This document shows, piece after piece, positions 27,954-37,413 of a DNA stretch of 64,000 nucleotides; position 1 is the stretch's first letter, and each line of letters starts with the position of its first letter. Origin of the DNA: an uncultured Prevotellaceae bacterium (GTDB lineage: Bacteria > Bacteroidota > Bacteroidia > Bacteroidales > Bacteroidaceae). The notes below the pieces were generated by a model. The model did not search any database, was not told where the DNA came from, and was given only the letters and a program-made list of their open reading frames with translations. The translations under genes and the position numbers were made by a program. The stretch covers positions 1 through 64,000 of the forward strand of contig ONOG01000011.1 in assembly GCA_900319385.1 (NCBI GenBank), read 5' to 3'.

Positions 27954-30900
27954 TCAGCGCATCAGCAGCTTGCGGCCCTGCCACAGGATGATGCCACGAT
28001 AGTCACGGAGCTGCTCGGGTGTGTCGGCCAGGCGACGGCCCTGCAGGTCATAGACGCCACCTGCCCTTTGTACGTCGTACGTCGTACTTTGTACTTCATC
28101 AATGCTGGTGGGCACGTGGTCGCGGTAGGAACGTTGGGCGGTACGTGCGTAGAGCGTAGCCACTTGCTCGCTGTTGAGGGCTTGGTCATAGACCTCAAAG
28201 TCGTCGAACCACGTCTGCGCCATCAGTGCGTCGCCGGCAAAGGGCGAACGGGCCAGGCAGGCTGCGGTGATTTGTGCGGCGAAGTCGGCGGGCTGGGTAG
28301 CGATGCCCTCGACCGTGCCGAGCGGGCTGCCGTCGATGTAGATGCTGCCCACGCCGTCTTGCTGCGTGTAGGTGACATTGTGCCAACGGTTGGCCAGCAG
28401 GCCGCTGCCAGAGCGGATGTCGGAGTTGGCAGGTGTGTTGCGCACTTCGCAGTACCAGTCGCGGTTGGACGGACTGTTGACAAGTCCGATGTAGCGGTCG
28501 GTGCCGTCGCTGATGCCGTATGCCCAGCAGAAGCTCCAGAGCGGCTGCATGTCGGTGGGCATGAGGTCGAGGCTGATGCTGTAGTCGCCCGTGAGCTGAC
28601 CGAGCACGCTGTGAGTCATGTCTGTACCCATGTCGAGATAACCGCCCGTGGCAGAGAAGAAGGCATGGCTGCCGTCGAAGAGTTCGGCGACGTTGCCCCC
28701 AGCCTGCGGCGTGTAGGTCCATGCACCGCTGTCGTCGGTCGGTTCGGTGGGTTCGAACGAGTAGCGGACGAGCGGGTCGGGCAGTTCGGCGGTAGGCACG
28801 GGTTCGGGTCCGACCTTCAGGCGGAAGATGCCGAACGCGTGTGCCGGCAGGGTGTAGCTGACGGACTGCTGCTCAAGCTGTGAAGCAGAGAGGGAGAGGG
28901 TCTGCGGTGTGATATAGTTGGGATTGGAGGTCGTGTTCTCGTCGGTGCCGTTGGGGCTGGTGAGCAGGACGACGTCGCCATTCTCCACAACGGCGTGGCG
29001 CAGGTTGAGCACAAGCGGCTGCGGCTCGTTGTATGGATTGACTGCCTTGACGTAGAGTGTCTGTGTGTCGTCGTCGATATTGGCGGCGAGATAGACGCGC
29101 TGCGACTTGGTGGTGAGCGTCTTGCTGTTCACTTCGGCTCCGTCGAGGAAGCACCGTGCGCTGTTGCCCTGAACGCGGATGCTCAGGTGATAAGTCTTGT
29201 TGCTCTCGATGGTGATGTTCTTCTTGTCACCCCCATCGTCGCCGATCGAGCCGCTCATACACTGCTGGATGCCCTGCTGCTTATTGCCCCATCCGCCGAT
29301 GTTCCACCAGCAGTAGTCGTCCGAACCCGTGTAGTTGAACACCAGGATAAAGCCTTCGTCGCCTCGGACCTTCGTCGCGTCGCACTCGACGATGTAGTCG
29401 CTGCCGAAGTCTTGGTTGAGGCCGAAGATGGCGCCTGCCATGCGCTGGTCGGTCTGGCACAGTTCGCCGTCCTTCACCGCCCAGGTGCCGCCTCGGTTGG
29501 TGAAGTCGCTGAGGTCGTCGTCGCTGAAGTCGTTGGCGTAGAGCTCAGTTCCGTCGAGTGTGGTGACGCGCAGGTTGTCGTAGCGCACACTGGTGCCGTA
29601 GGTACTGAGGCCGACGCGGTTGGCAAGTTCGTAGCTGTTGCCCTGCTCGGTCCAGCGGACGTTCTGCTGTCCCACGTTCTGAGCCATCATCTGCTGCACG
29701 TAGTAGGACGGTGTGCAGTAGCTCATCGAGGCATTGAAACGGATGATGTCGGGCGCCCACTGGTAGCTGTTTTCGTTGCAGAAGATGGGGGCGTAACTGG
29801 TCATGGTGACGACGTCGCTGTTGTTCTCCATGCCGCACATGAAGACGGCCTCGCCCAGTGCGGCGTTCATGTTGCCGTAGTGTCCGCAGGCGCCTGTGAC
29901 GGCATATTCACCTACGTATATATTATAGGTGCCGCGCTGATAGTTGTCGTAGCGGTGGTACTCGCCGGTGAACCAGGCGGGCGTCATGTAGTAGTGCTGG
30001 TCAACGGCATCGACGGGGTGGGGCAGTCCCCACAGGATTCCGTCGCCGTCGCCGATGAAGACGAGTTCGGGGAAACGTTCGGCCAGTCGCTGACGGAACA
30101 CGCCGTAGCGGTAGCCGTAGGGTCCGAACCAGTAGTTCTCGTTACCGATTTCGATGAGGCGCAGGTTGAAGGGCTCCGGGTGTCCGAGCTCGGCACGGCG
30201 GCGTCCCCAGGTGGTGGTTTCGGCATCGCCGTTGCAGAACTCCACGGCGTCGATGGCGTCCTGTATATACCATTCGACGTTAGCGTCCTCCCAGCCGTGT
30301 CCCATTCCCATGTTGACGACGTAGAGCGGTTCGCAGTCCAGGTCTTCGCACAGCAGCAGGAACTCCATCATGCCGAGTCCGTCGCTCACGGGGTAGCCCC
30401 AGTTGTTGTTGAAGTGGCCTGGACGCTCCTCGATGGGGCCGATGGTTTCCTTCCACTTAAAGTGGTTCGACTGCGGATGTTCGGCGGTCCAGTTTCCCTC
30501 GATGAAGCATCCGCCAGGGAAACGCATGAAGGCTGGATTCAGCGCTTCCAGTTTTTCCGCCATGTCGATGCGGCATCCGTTCTCACGGCCCTTGTATGTC
30601 GGGGGGAAGGCGCTGACCATGTCGATATACACTGTTCCGGCGGCACGTCCGATGAGGGCCAGAGTGGCGTTGGGCGAACTGCTGGTGGGGGTGATTTCAA
30701 TGCTGAACTTCTGCCATTCTTTGGTCAGTCCGCTGATGGCTTTCGCGCCGATATTGGAGTTGTTGGAGCGCAGGGCTACGCGGATGCTTCCGTCGTATTC
30801 GCCTTCGTTGCAGCGTGCCCAGAGCGTCACTTTGTAGGTCTGTCCCTTCACGACGTTCATACCCCAGAAACCGCTGTTCGACACGCCGTCGCCCACTTTT

Positions 30901-31208
30901 CCGAAGGTCAGTTTCAGTGCGGTGGGGTTCTGGGCGTTGAGGGGTTGGGTGCGGTCGAGCGAGAGGCTTGCACTGCCGATGGCGGTCCAGTAGTCGGGAT
31001 TGGTTTCGTTCTCCTCGAACGAGCGGTTTCGCACGAGTTCGGCGTAGAGTCCGCCCTCGCCGGCGTGGTTGATTTCTTCGAAGAAGATGCCGTAGTGGGT
31101 CGGGCTGATGGCAGCGCCGCGGCGTGCCACGTCGAGGTTGAAGGTCACTTGTGCCCACGTCTGCAGGGCGAGCACGCAGAGAGTGCTGAGGCTGAGAGTT
31201 CTTTTCAT
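27954..31208 (-). CDS. Secreted alpha-L-arabinofuranosidase, GH51-type, with LamG-like C-terminus
   Basis: A 1084-residue protein with a signal peptide (MKRTLSLSTLCVLALQTWA). Residues about 20-520 are a GH51-type arabinofuranosidase with an N-terminal carbohydrate-binding insertion: THYGIFFEEINHAGEGGLYAE, the acid/base Glu357 in EIGNENYWFGP, and the nucleophile Glu434 in VGEYAV. A concanavalin-like insert follows (LYANDFSDDDLSDF), then a LamG-like module (about 830-1030). The tail reads GVYDLQGRRLA...YRGIILWQGRKLLMR, a variant of the sorting-type tail. It would release arabinofuranosyl units from arabinan or arabinoxylan outside the cell. It is second in an operon with the GH43 gene, 19 bases downstream of it. 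Confidence 0.9.
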   Translation of the reverse strand: MKRTLSLSTLCVLALQTWAQVTFNLDVARRGAAISPTHYGIFFEEINHAGEGGLYAELVRNRSFEENETNPDYWTAIGSASLSLDRTQPLNAQNPTALKLTFGKVGDGVSNSGFWGMNVVKGQTYKVTLWARCNEGEYDGSIRVALRSNNSNIGAKAISGLTKEWQKFSIEITPTSSSPNATLALIGRAAGTVYIDMVSAFPPTYKGRENGCRIDMAEKLEALNPAFMRFPGGCFIEGNWTAEHPQSNHFKWKETIGPIEERPGHFNNNWGYPVSDGLGMMEFLLLCEDLDCEPLYVVNMGMGHGWEDANVEWYIQDAIDAVEFCNGDAETTTWGRRRAELGHPEPFNLRLIEIGNENYWFGPYGYRYGVFRQRLAERFPELVFIGDGDGILWGLPHPVDAVDQHYYMTPAWFTGEYHRYDNYQRGTYNIYVGEYAVTGACGHYGNMNAALGEAVFMCGMENNSDVVTMTSYAPIFCNENSYQWAPDIIRFNASMSYCTPSYYVQQMMAQNVGQQNVRWTEQGNSYELANRVGLSTYGTSVRYDNLRVTTLDGTELYANDFSDDDLSDFTNRGGTWAVKDGELCQTDQRMAGAIFGLNQDFGSDYIVECDATKVRGDEGFILVFNYTGSDDYCWWNIGGWGNKQQGIQQCMSGSIGDDGGDKKNITIESNKTYHLSIRVQGNSARCFLDGAEVNSKTLTTKSQRVYLAANIDDDTQTLYVKAVNPYNEPQPLVLNLRHAVVENGDVVLLTSPNGTDENTTSNPNYITPQTLSLSASQLEQQSVSYTLPAHAFGIFRLKVGPEPVPTAELPDPLVRYSFEPTEPTDDSGAWTYTPQAGGNVAELFDGSHAFFSATGGYLDMGTDMTHSVLGQLTGDYSISLDLMPTDMQPLWSFCWAYGISDGTDRYIGLVNSPSNRDWYCEVRNTPANSDIRSGSGLLANRWHNVTYTQQDGVGSIYIDGSPLGTVEGIATQPADFAAQITAACLARSPFAGDALMAQTWFDDFEVYDQALNSEQVATLYARTAQRSYRDHVPTSIDEVQSTTYDVQRAGGVYDLQGRRLADTPEQLRDYRGIILWQGRKLLMR

Positions 31209-31227
31209 AACGTATGTCTTCTTTTAT

Positions 31228-34080
31228 TTATTTCATCAACAGTTTGCGGCCCTGCCACAGGACGATGCCGCGATAGCCGCGGAGCTCGTCCGGGGTGGCG
31301 GCGAGGCGACGGCCCTGCAGGTCATAGACGCCATCTGTCCTTTGCGCGTCGTACGTTGTACTTTGCACTTCCTCAATGCCAGTGGGCAGGGTCGTGAAGT
31401 CGAACACGCGGTTGACCAGTGTGTTGAGTGCCTGGACATCCTGCGAAGTGAGTGCTCGGTCGTAGATGAAGAGGTCGTCGAAGCTGGCGTTGGCCGAACC
31501 CCAGTAGGAGCCGTGTCCGATGAAGAAGTAGGGGCACTGGCTGACATGGCTGACGATCTGGCTGTAGTCGAACTGGTTGGCGCGTTTGATGGTCTGACCG
31601 TCGAGGGTCGCAGAGAAGTTGGACCGGCTGCGGACCATTCCGTCCACATACGTCTTCAGACCTTCGTCGGCCGTGAGGGTGAGGGTGACGAAATGCCACT
31701 CACCGACGGGCAGCAGCCCCGTAGCCTTGAGGTCGGGGTGGTTGATGTCGAGTTTGTTGTCGTCGTCCTGCCTGTAGCCGACGTAGAAGTTGCCGGTGGT
31801 GAAGAGCGTGGCGCCGGTTTCAGGGTTGAGGAAGCAGGCGTGGGTGTCGTAGAGGTTGAGGTCGTTGGGCTTCACCCAGTAGGCCACGGTGAGGCCTTCG
31901 CTGAGCGGCTGTCCCTCCAGCGGGTTGGGGAAGCGGACGAAGCTGTTGTGGTCGCGGATGCCGAACGAGGTGTGGACGCAGCGTCCGTCGCGCTCGTAGT
32001 CGCCCACAAGCACGGGGTTTGCCCCGTCGCCCAGGTGCAAGAGCTTGCCCTGCTGCTTGGTGTCGTAGGCATTGCGTATGCCCACGTTGTTGAAGTTGTA
32101 GTAGGCACGCAGCCCGCTGAACACATCGCCGTTGGGGATGGATTCGGCCTTGAGGTTGACGGTGTAGGTTTCGGTCCAGTAGTAAGTGCCGGCCGTCAGC
32201 TTCACGGTCATCTCCACCTGCTCGTCCTCCGACAGTACGGCTGGGTTGTACTTGCCCGTTGTGCTGAAGTGTGCGGGGTCGGACGACGTCCATTGCAGGG
32301 TCACGTTGTCCTGCAGGTCGATGCCGCGAAGGTTGACGTTGCGGCCGATGTTCTGGCCGTTCTTCAGCGGAATCGTGCTGTTGTTGAGGGTGTAGGCCAG
32401 TGCATAGTCCTCGCGCATCTTGTATGCCCAGAGGTTCACGCCGCTCTGGCTGCAGGCCGTCAGAGCCACAGCCTTGATGCTCGTGGGCTCCATCGTCTGC
32501 TCCACGGCCACGCCGTAGTAGGTCGTGCTGCCCAGCGTGAGGTTGATGTACGACGTGCCAGCCGTCTGGCTCCAGGTGCCCGTCAGGTCGCCCGTCACCT
32601 GTCCACGCTCGGTCAGCGTGATGCTGACGGGTTCCACCTGCTCGAGGTTGGCGAAGTCCATGTCGTACTTGTGGATCAGCAGCCGGTAGGTGCCGGCCAG
32701 TTCCTTCTTGGTGTACGCCTGTGTCGAGGCAATGTCGGCGTCAGTCGTCGTTTCGCCGGTGTATTCAAACGGTGCGGCGCAGAGCCAACCCTGTTTGTTG
32801 AGGAACACCTGGTGGACACGCACCTGGTGAACGCCGCTGGCGTCGTGGAAACGGGTATGATAGACGAGGTAGGTGCGGCCGTCGGGCGCTGCCACGATGG
32901 AGTTGTGGCCCTGTGCCACTTCGCCGATCTCGGTGGCAAAGCCCCAGTGGCCGTAGGCACCGAGAATCTTTTCGCCACGGTGGTCGGCCCCGATGCCCAC
33001 GTTGCCTACCCACCAGTCGAGCACGGCCGGTGTGCCGTTCGTATCGACGTAGGGTCCCTGCGGATATTGGCTGCGGAACACGTGCATCTCGTAGCCGTCG
33101 CGTTCGCCCAGGGCACCGTGCGTGACGAAGAGATAGTAATACTGGCCGATGTGTTCGATGTACGAACCTTCGCCCGTGGCACCGCATCCACCGGCAATCT
33201 TGCGACCGAAGTAGGGGTCGAGCGTCACGGCCGTCTGTCGGGCGTCGAAGTCGCTCCCATACTTCACATTGTAGTCGCGCAGACCCGTCTGCTCGTCGAG
33301 TTCGAGCATCCAGATGCCGCCGAAGAACGAGCCGTAGCACATGAGCAGGTTGCCCTCTTCGTCGTAGAACACCGTCGGGTCGATGCCGTTCACCCACGTC
33401 GCACCCGGGTCGTGGACATAGCGTGCGGGCAGCACGGCCTGCGTGCCGATGGCCAGTTCGAGGTCAGTCTTCTTATAAGATACGCGTTCGTCGTAGGAGT
33501 AGAATCCGGTGAAGACGACCGGACCTTCATAGACGTAAGGTCCCTCGATGTTGTCGGACGTCAGCAGGACGATGACACAGTTGTTGGCGCCCCATCCGCC
33601 CGCGAGGCTCAGGTACATACACCACTTCTTCATCGCGTTGTTGTAGATGACGTCGGGAGCCCACATCAGCCCGTCGAGACCCTGTGCAGCGTCGTAGGCA
33701 CGCGTCCAGGCCAGGGCGTCGTAGTTGCCGAAGTTCACCATGCGTCCGCCCACATTCACCTGCTTCACGCGGTGCGTGACGAAAGGCTCGTTGTTGTCGT
33801 TTGCCAGCCGGACGCTCCCGTCGGCATTGAGCACACCCCACGGCGCGGAGAGGTAGGTCCACTGTTGCAGGTCCTTCGTCTTGGCCTGTCCGCGGTGGGT
33901 GCCGAAGATGTACCAAGTCTGGCTCGTCGGCTCCCACACGATCGAGGGGTCGTGGACCGAGATCCGAGGCAGCGAGCCCGTCGTGTAGTACTGTTTTGCT
34001 TCGGCTTTCGTCATTTCCTGTGCCGACACCGCCGAGCACGTCAGCAGCATGGCAAGGACGGAAAGGAATAGTTGTTTCAT
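31228..34080 (-). CDS. Secreted GH43-family arabinosidase with LamG-like C-terminus
   Basis: A 950-residue protein with a signal peptide (to about residue 20, TCSAVSAQ). The GH43 five-bladed propeller covers about residues 35-430: the catalytic base is probably Asp44 in ISVHDPSIVW, with further family blocks LMWAPDVIYNN and GGCGATGEGSYIEH (likely acid Glu). A beta-rich module (about 430-690) and a LamG-like concanavalin module (about 690-890) follow. The tail is GVYDLQGRRLA...YRGIVLWQGRKLLMK. Endo-arabinanase or arabinofuranosidase activity is likely; which one cannot be told by eye. It is first gene of the operon, with the promoter at 34136-34166. Confidence 0.9.
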   Translation of the reverse strand: MKQLFLSVLAMLLTCSAVSAQEMTKAEAKQYYTTGSLPRISVHDPSIVWEPTSQTWYIFGTHRGQAKTKDLQQWTYLSAPWGVLNADGSVRLANDNNEPFVTHRVKQVNVGGRMVNFGNYDALAWTRAYDAAQGLDGLMWAPDVIYNNAMKKWCMYLSLAGGWGANNCVIVLLTSDNIEGPYVYEGPVVFTGFYSYDERVSYKKTDLELAIGTQAVLPARYVHDPGATWVNGIDPTVFYDEEGNLLMCYGSFFGGIWMLELDEQTGLRDYNVKYGSDFDARQTAVTLDPYFGRKIAGGCGATGEGSYIEHIGQYYYLFVTHGALGERDGYEMHVFRSQYPQGPYVDTNGTPAVLDWWVGNVGIGADHRGEKILGAYGHWGFATEIGEVAQGHNSIVAAPDGRTYLVYHTRFHDASGVHQVRVHQVFLNKQGWLCAAPFEYTGETTTDADIASTQAYTKKELAGTYRLLIHKYDMDFANLEQVEPVSITLTERGQVTGDLTGTWSQTAGTSYINLTLGSTTYYGVAVEQTMEPTSIKAVALTACSQSGVNLWAYKMREDYALAYTLNNSTIPLKNGQNIGRNVNLRGIDLQDNVTLQWTSSDPAHFSTTGKYNPAVLSEDEQVEMTVKLTAGTYYWTETYTVNLKAESIPNGDVFSGLRAYYNFNNVGIRNAYDTKQQGKLLHLGDGANPVLVGDYERDGRCVHTSFGIRDHNSFVRFPNPLEGQPLSEGLTVAYWVKPNDLNLYDTHACFLNPETGATLFTTGNFYVGYRQDDDNKLDINHPDLKATGLLPVGEWHFVTLTLTADEGLKTYVDGMVRSRSNFSATLDGQTIKRANQFDYSQIVSHVSQCPYFFIGHGSYWGSANASFDDLFIYDRALTSQDVQALNTLVNRVFDFTTLPTGIEEVQSTTYDAQRTDGVYDLQGRRLAATPDELRGYRGIVLWQGRKLLMK

Positions 34081-34135
34081 TTTATGGATAGATTAAGTGA
34101 TTGTCAGAACTGGATGAAATGTGTTGAAAACACCG

Positions 34136-34166
34136 CAAAGATATACAAAAACTTTGTTTCGTCCAA
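34136..34166 (-). promoter_or_regulatory. Promoter of the GH43-GH51 operon
   Basis: Minus strand TTG (34164-34166), 20 bases, TATCTTTG (34136-34143), 56 bases upstream of the GH43 start. Confidence 0.75.
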
Positions 34167-34364
34167 GCCACGACGGGCTCGTGCCGCCACTTTGACGGAT
34201 TTTTGAAATGGTTTGACGGTTTTTTGATAAGCAGTGCTCCTGCGTCGTCCTCCGTCCCTTCCTCATCACGCCTTCGCTACCATTGCCCTCCGCCGTCCCC
34301 GACGCCGCAGCCTACCTCCGCCCCCTCCGCCGTCAACATCCGCTGCCGGCACGGAGAAGAGTCG

Positions 34365-34488
34365 GCCACGGTGCGGAATAAAATCAAAATATCATTGAGA
34401 TTTGTAGAAATATCAATGGAATTCTTGAAAATATCAGTGGAATTTCTGAAAATCTCAATGATATTTTGACTTTATTCCGCACCGTGGC
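34365..34488. repeat. Palindromic 21-bp-repeat element, copy B
   Basis: The 38-base arms (34365-34402 and 34451-34488) are complementary with one mismatch, starting with 'gccacggtgcggaata'. The core has the 21-base repeats AAATATCAATGGAATTnnT. Its right flank ('gctgagttttttctccgctg') resembles the right flanks of copies C and D. Confidence 0.85.
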
Positions 34489-34683
34489 TGAGTTTTTTCT
34501 CCGCTGTGTCGCTTTTTCGGCTGCCGCTTGAGGGAGTTCTGTGTTGCGTCCGACGAACTTCAAAATGCGGTGTGTAAGAAAAAAAACGGTCGAGAAGGTA
34601 AAATTTCCCGACGCCCGACTTTCTACTCTCAACTATAATGCTTAACTTTGCAGTTCGAACGTCGCCCGAACGTTCCGAGGATG

Positions 34684-34768
34684 CAACTCGCCAACTCGCC
34701 AACTTGTCAACTCGTTAACTCGACTTGCAACTTGTCAACTCGTCAACTTGTCAACTCGTTAACTTAAT
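34684..34768. repeat. Tandem 10-base words upstream of the IMP cyclohydrolase gene
   Basis: Units such as caactcgcca, acttgtcaac, tcgttaactc and caacttgtca are repeated with about 10-base spacing. They are low complexity with no coding signal; the longer open frame through them is an artefact. Confidence 0.75.
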
Positions 34769-34781
34769 AAGTATAAAAGGT

Positions 34782-35375
34782 ATGGAAGAGAGAAAAAGGA
34801 TCAAGACAGCGCTCGTGTCGGTCTATCACAAGGACGGGCTGGACGAACTGCTGAAGGCCCTGAACGCAGAGGGAGTGAAGTTCCTCTCGACGGGCGGCAC
34901 ACAGGCTTTCATCGAGAGCCTCGGCTATGAATGCGAGAAGGTGGAAACACTGACCACCTATCCCTCGATCCTCGGCGGGCGCGTGAAGACGCTCCACCCG
35001 AAGGTGTTCGGCGGAATCCTCGGACGTCGCGGCCTCGAGAGCGACCGCGAGGAGATGCAGAAATACGAGATTCCCGACATCGACCTCGTCGTGGTGGACC
35101 TCTACCCGTTCGAGGACACGGTGAAGAGCACGGCGAACGAGGCTGACATCATCGAGAAGATCGACATCGGCGGCATTTCGCTCATCCGTGCAGCAGCCAA
35201 AAACTTCAACGACGTGGTCATCGTACCCTCGAAAGCAGAGTACGAGCCCCTGCTCAACATCGTGAAGGAGCAGGGCGCGGAGACGACCCGCGAGCAGCGC
35301 CGCTGGTTTGCCACCCGAGCCTTCGGCGTGAGCAGCCACTACGACACAGCCATCCATGCGTGGTTTGAGAAATGA
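34782..35375 (+). CDS. purH: Stand-alone IMP cyclohydrolase (N-terminal half of PurH)
   Basis: A 197-residue protein matching only the MGS-like IMP cyclohydrolase half of PurH: IKTALVSVYHKDGLDEL, FLSTGGTQAFIE, LTTYPSILGGRVKTLHPKVFGGIL, DLVVVDLYPFEDTV, IDIGGISLIRAAAKNF. It would close FAICAR to IMP, the last purine step. Usual PurH is about 500 residues with a C-terminal AICAR transformylase; that part is absent here and the sequence downstream is mreB. The stop falls cleanly after the domain (GVSSHYDTAIHAWFEK), so this is a natural single-domain form or an old split rather than an obvious frameshift. The start at 34782 follows the AAGG ribosome site. Confidence 0.88.
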   Translation: MEERKRIKTALVSVYHKDGLDELLKALNAEGVKFLSTGGTQAFIESLGYECEKVETLTTYPSILGGRVKTLHPKVFGGILGRRGLESDREEMQKYEIPDIDLVVVDLYPFEDTVKSTANEADIIEKIDIGGISLIRAAAKNFNDVVIVPSKAEYEPLLNIVKEQGAETTREQRRWFATRAFGVSSHYDTAIHAWFEK

Positions 35376-35476
35376 AACTCTTCGTTGAACGTTTGAAGTT
35401 TGTGAGTTTTTAAGTATTTAAGTCTATAAGTTGATTTTTTTCACTATACACTTTTCACATTTCACTATCGAAGAAT

Positions 35477-36496
35477 ATGGGATTTTTCAGTCTGACACAA
35501 GACATCGCCATGGACCTCGGAACGGCGAACACAATCATCACCTGCAACGGTAAGATTGTGGTCGATGAGCCGTCGGTCGTTGCCATGGACCGCAATACAA
35601 AGAAGATGATTGCGGTGGGTACACAGGCGAAAATGATGTATGAGAAGACAAACGAGAATATTCTCACCTGCCGCCCGCTGCGCGACGGCGTGATCGCCGA
35701 CTTCAAAGCCTGCGAAGTGATGATGCAGGGCATGATCAAGATGATCCGGAGCGGACACCACCTGTTCTCGCAGTCGCTGCGCATGGTGATCGGCGTGCCG
35801 AGCGGTGCCACCGAAGTGGAACTGCGTGCCGTGCGCGACAGCGCCGAACATGCCGGCGGACGCGACGTCTATCTGCTCTACGAACCCATGGCGGCTGCCA
35901 TCGGTGTGGGCCTCGACGTCGAGGCGCCTGAGGGCAACATGGTCGTCGATATCGGCGGCGGTTCGACCGAAATCGCGGTCATCTCGCTCGGCGGCATCGT
36001 CACGAACAGCTCCATCCGCGAGGCTGGCGACGAACTGACAGCCGACATCCAGGACTACATGTCGCGCCAACACAACGTGAAGGTCAGCGAACGTATGGCC
36101 GAACGTATTAAGATTAACGTGGGTTCGGCCCTCACCGAACTGGAGAACCCGCCGGAGAACTATATCGTGCACGGCCCGAACCGCATCACGGCACTGCCGA
36201 TGGAGATTTCGGTCAACTACCAGGAAATCGCCCACTGTATCGACAAGACCATCGCCAAGATCGAGACTGCCGTGCTCTCCGCCCTCGAGAACACGCCCCC
36301 CGAACTGTATGCCGACATCGTGAAGAACGGCATCTGGCTCACTGGTGGCGGCGCCTTGCTCCGCGGGCTGGACAAGCGTCTGACCGACAAAATCAAGATT
36401 CAGTTCAAGGTGGCTGAGGATCCGCTGCACAGCGTCGCCAAAGGCACAGGCATCGCCCTGAAGAATGTGCACAACTTCTCCTTCCTGATGCGATAG
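35477..36496 (+). CDS. mreB: Rod-shape-determining protein MreB
   Basis: A 339-residue bacterial actin that assembles membrane-bound filaments guiding peptidoglycan synthesis along the side wall. The actin-fold ATP motifs are intact: phosphate-1 DLGTANT, phosphate-2 VVDIGGGSTEIAV, adenosine TGGGALLRG. First gene of the shape operon mreB-mreC-mreD-mrdA-rodA. The gap behind it (36497-36550) is filled with 'cgttgaacgttgaac' words. Confidence 0.97.
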   Translation: MGFFSLTQDIAMDLGTANTIITCNGKIVVDEPSVVAMDRNTKKMIAVGTQAKMMYEKTNENILTCRPLRDGVIADFKACEVMMQGMIKMIRSGHHLFSQSLRMVIGVPSGATEVELRAVRDSAEHAGGRDVYLLYEPMAAAIGVGLDVEAPEGNMVVDIGGGSTEIAVISLGGIVTNSSIREAGDELTADIQDYMSRQHNVKVSERMAERIKINVGSALTELENPPENYIVHGPNRITALPMEISVNYQEIAHCIDKTIAKIETAVLSALENTPPELYADIVKNGIWLTGGGALLRGLDKRLTDKIKIQFKVAEDPLHSVAKGTGIALKNVHNFSFLMR

Positions 36497-36555
36497 TCTG
36501 TTCGTTGAACTGTATCGTTGAACGTTGAACTTCAACGTTAAACGAGTAGGGTAAT

Positions 36556-37410
36556 ATGCGCAACCTGATTGAGTTCCTGCAGCGTTATTTGTATTGGCTG
36601 GTGTTCCTCGTTCTCGAGGTCGTCAGCCTGCTTTCGCTTATCAGGTACAACAGCTATCAGGGGAGCGTCGCCTTCTCCACCGCCAACGAAGCCATCGGCT
36701 CGGCCTACAAGCTGGGCAGCGACGTGGTGGCCTATTTCCACCTGGGCGAGGAAAATGCCAAGCTCGAAGCGGAGAACGAACAGCTGCGACGCCAGCTTCA
36801 CGACCGCGAACAGCAGCTGCGAGCCCTCACCACACGGCCCGACACGCTGCCGGTGGCCGAAGTGGAGACGGAAAGCGACTACCGCTTCGTGCAGGCACAA
36901 GTGGTGGGCATGACCCTTCACCGCAGCAACAACCTCATGACCATCGACCGTGGCAGCAGCGACGGACTGCGACCCGAGATGGGTGTGGTCAGCTCGAGCG
37001 GCGTGGTCGGCATCGTCTATCTCACCTCAGCCCACTACAGCATCGTGATTCCTCTGCTCAACCAGCGTTCGCAGATCTCGTGCCGGCTCCGCGGGTCGGA
37101 GTATTTCGGCACCATGCAGTGGGAACGTGGCGATGCCGACGTGAGCTACGTGAACGGCATTCCGCGCCATGCCAAGGTGAAGAAGGGCGACTGGGTCGAG
37201 ACGAACGGCTACAGCGACATCTTCCCCGAGGGAATCCCCGTGGGCAGGGTGCAGAAAATCGGCGACTCGGCCGACGGCATGGCCTACCGGCTGACCGTCA
37301 AACTGGGCGCCGACTTCAAGACGCTGCGCAACGTATCCGTCATCACCAACTATACAAAACCCGAGCGCCGGCAACTTGAGGAGAGAGCCGACTCGCTGAT
37401 GAACCTTTGA
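36556..37410 (+). CDS. mreC: Rod-shape-determining protein MreC
   Basis: A 284-residue protein. One N-terminal membrane segment (about 10-28, YLYWLVFLVLEVVSLLSLI), a coiled coil (about 58-95, LGEENAKLEAENEQLRRQL), then the beta-rich periplasmic MreC domain (MTIDRGSSDGLRPEMGVVSSSGVVGIV, then KKGDWVETNGYSDIFPEGIPVG). It links MreB to PBP2 and RodA in the elongasome. It is followed after 3 bases by mreD. Confidence 0.96.
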   Translation: MRNLIEFLQRYLYWLVFLVLEVVSLLSLIRYNSYQGSVAFSTANEAIGSAYKLGSDVVAYFHLGEENAKLEAENEQLRRQLHDREQQLRALTTRPDTLPVAEVETESDYRFVQAQVVGMTLHRSNNLMTIDRGSSDGLRPEMGVVSSSGVVGIVYLTSAHYSIVIPLLNQRSQISCRLRGSEYFGTMQWERGDADVSYVNGIPRHAKVKKGDWVETNGYSDIFPEGIPVGRVQKIGDSADGMAYRLTVKLGADFKTLRNVSVITNYTKPERRQLEERADSLMNL

Positions 37411-37413
37411 ACG

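Larger units (their letters stand above)
34081..34781. repeat. Divergent intergenic region with palindromic element B and tandem words
   Basis: No gene is seen. It holds the GH43 promoter, the palindromic element at 34365-34488, a -7 box TAACTTTG at 34643-34650 for the purH-like gene, and about 85 bases (34684-34768) of 10-base tandem words of the 'caacttgtcaactcgtcaact' type directly upstream of the purH-like start. Confidence 0.7.
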
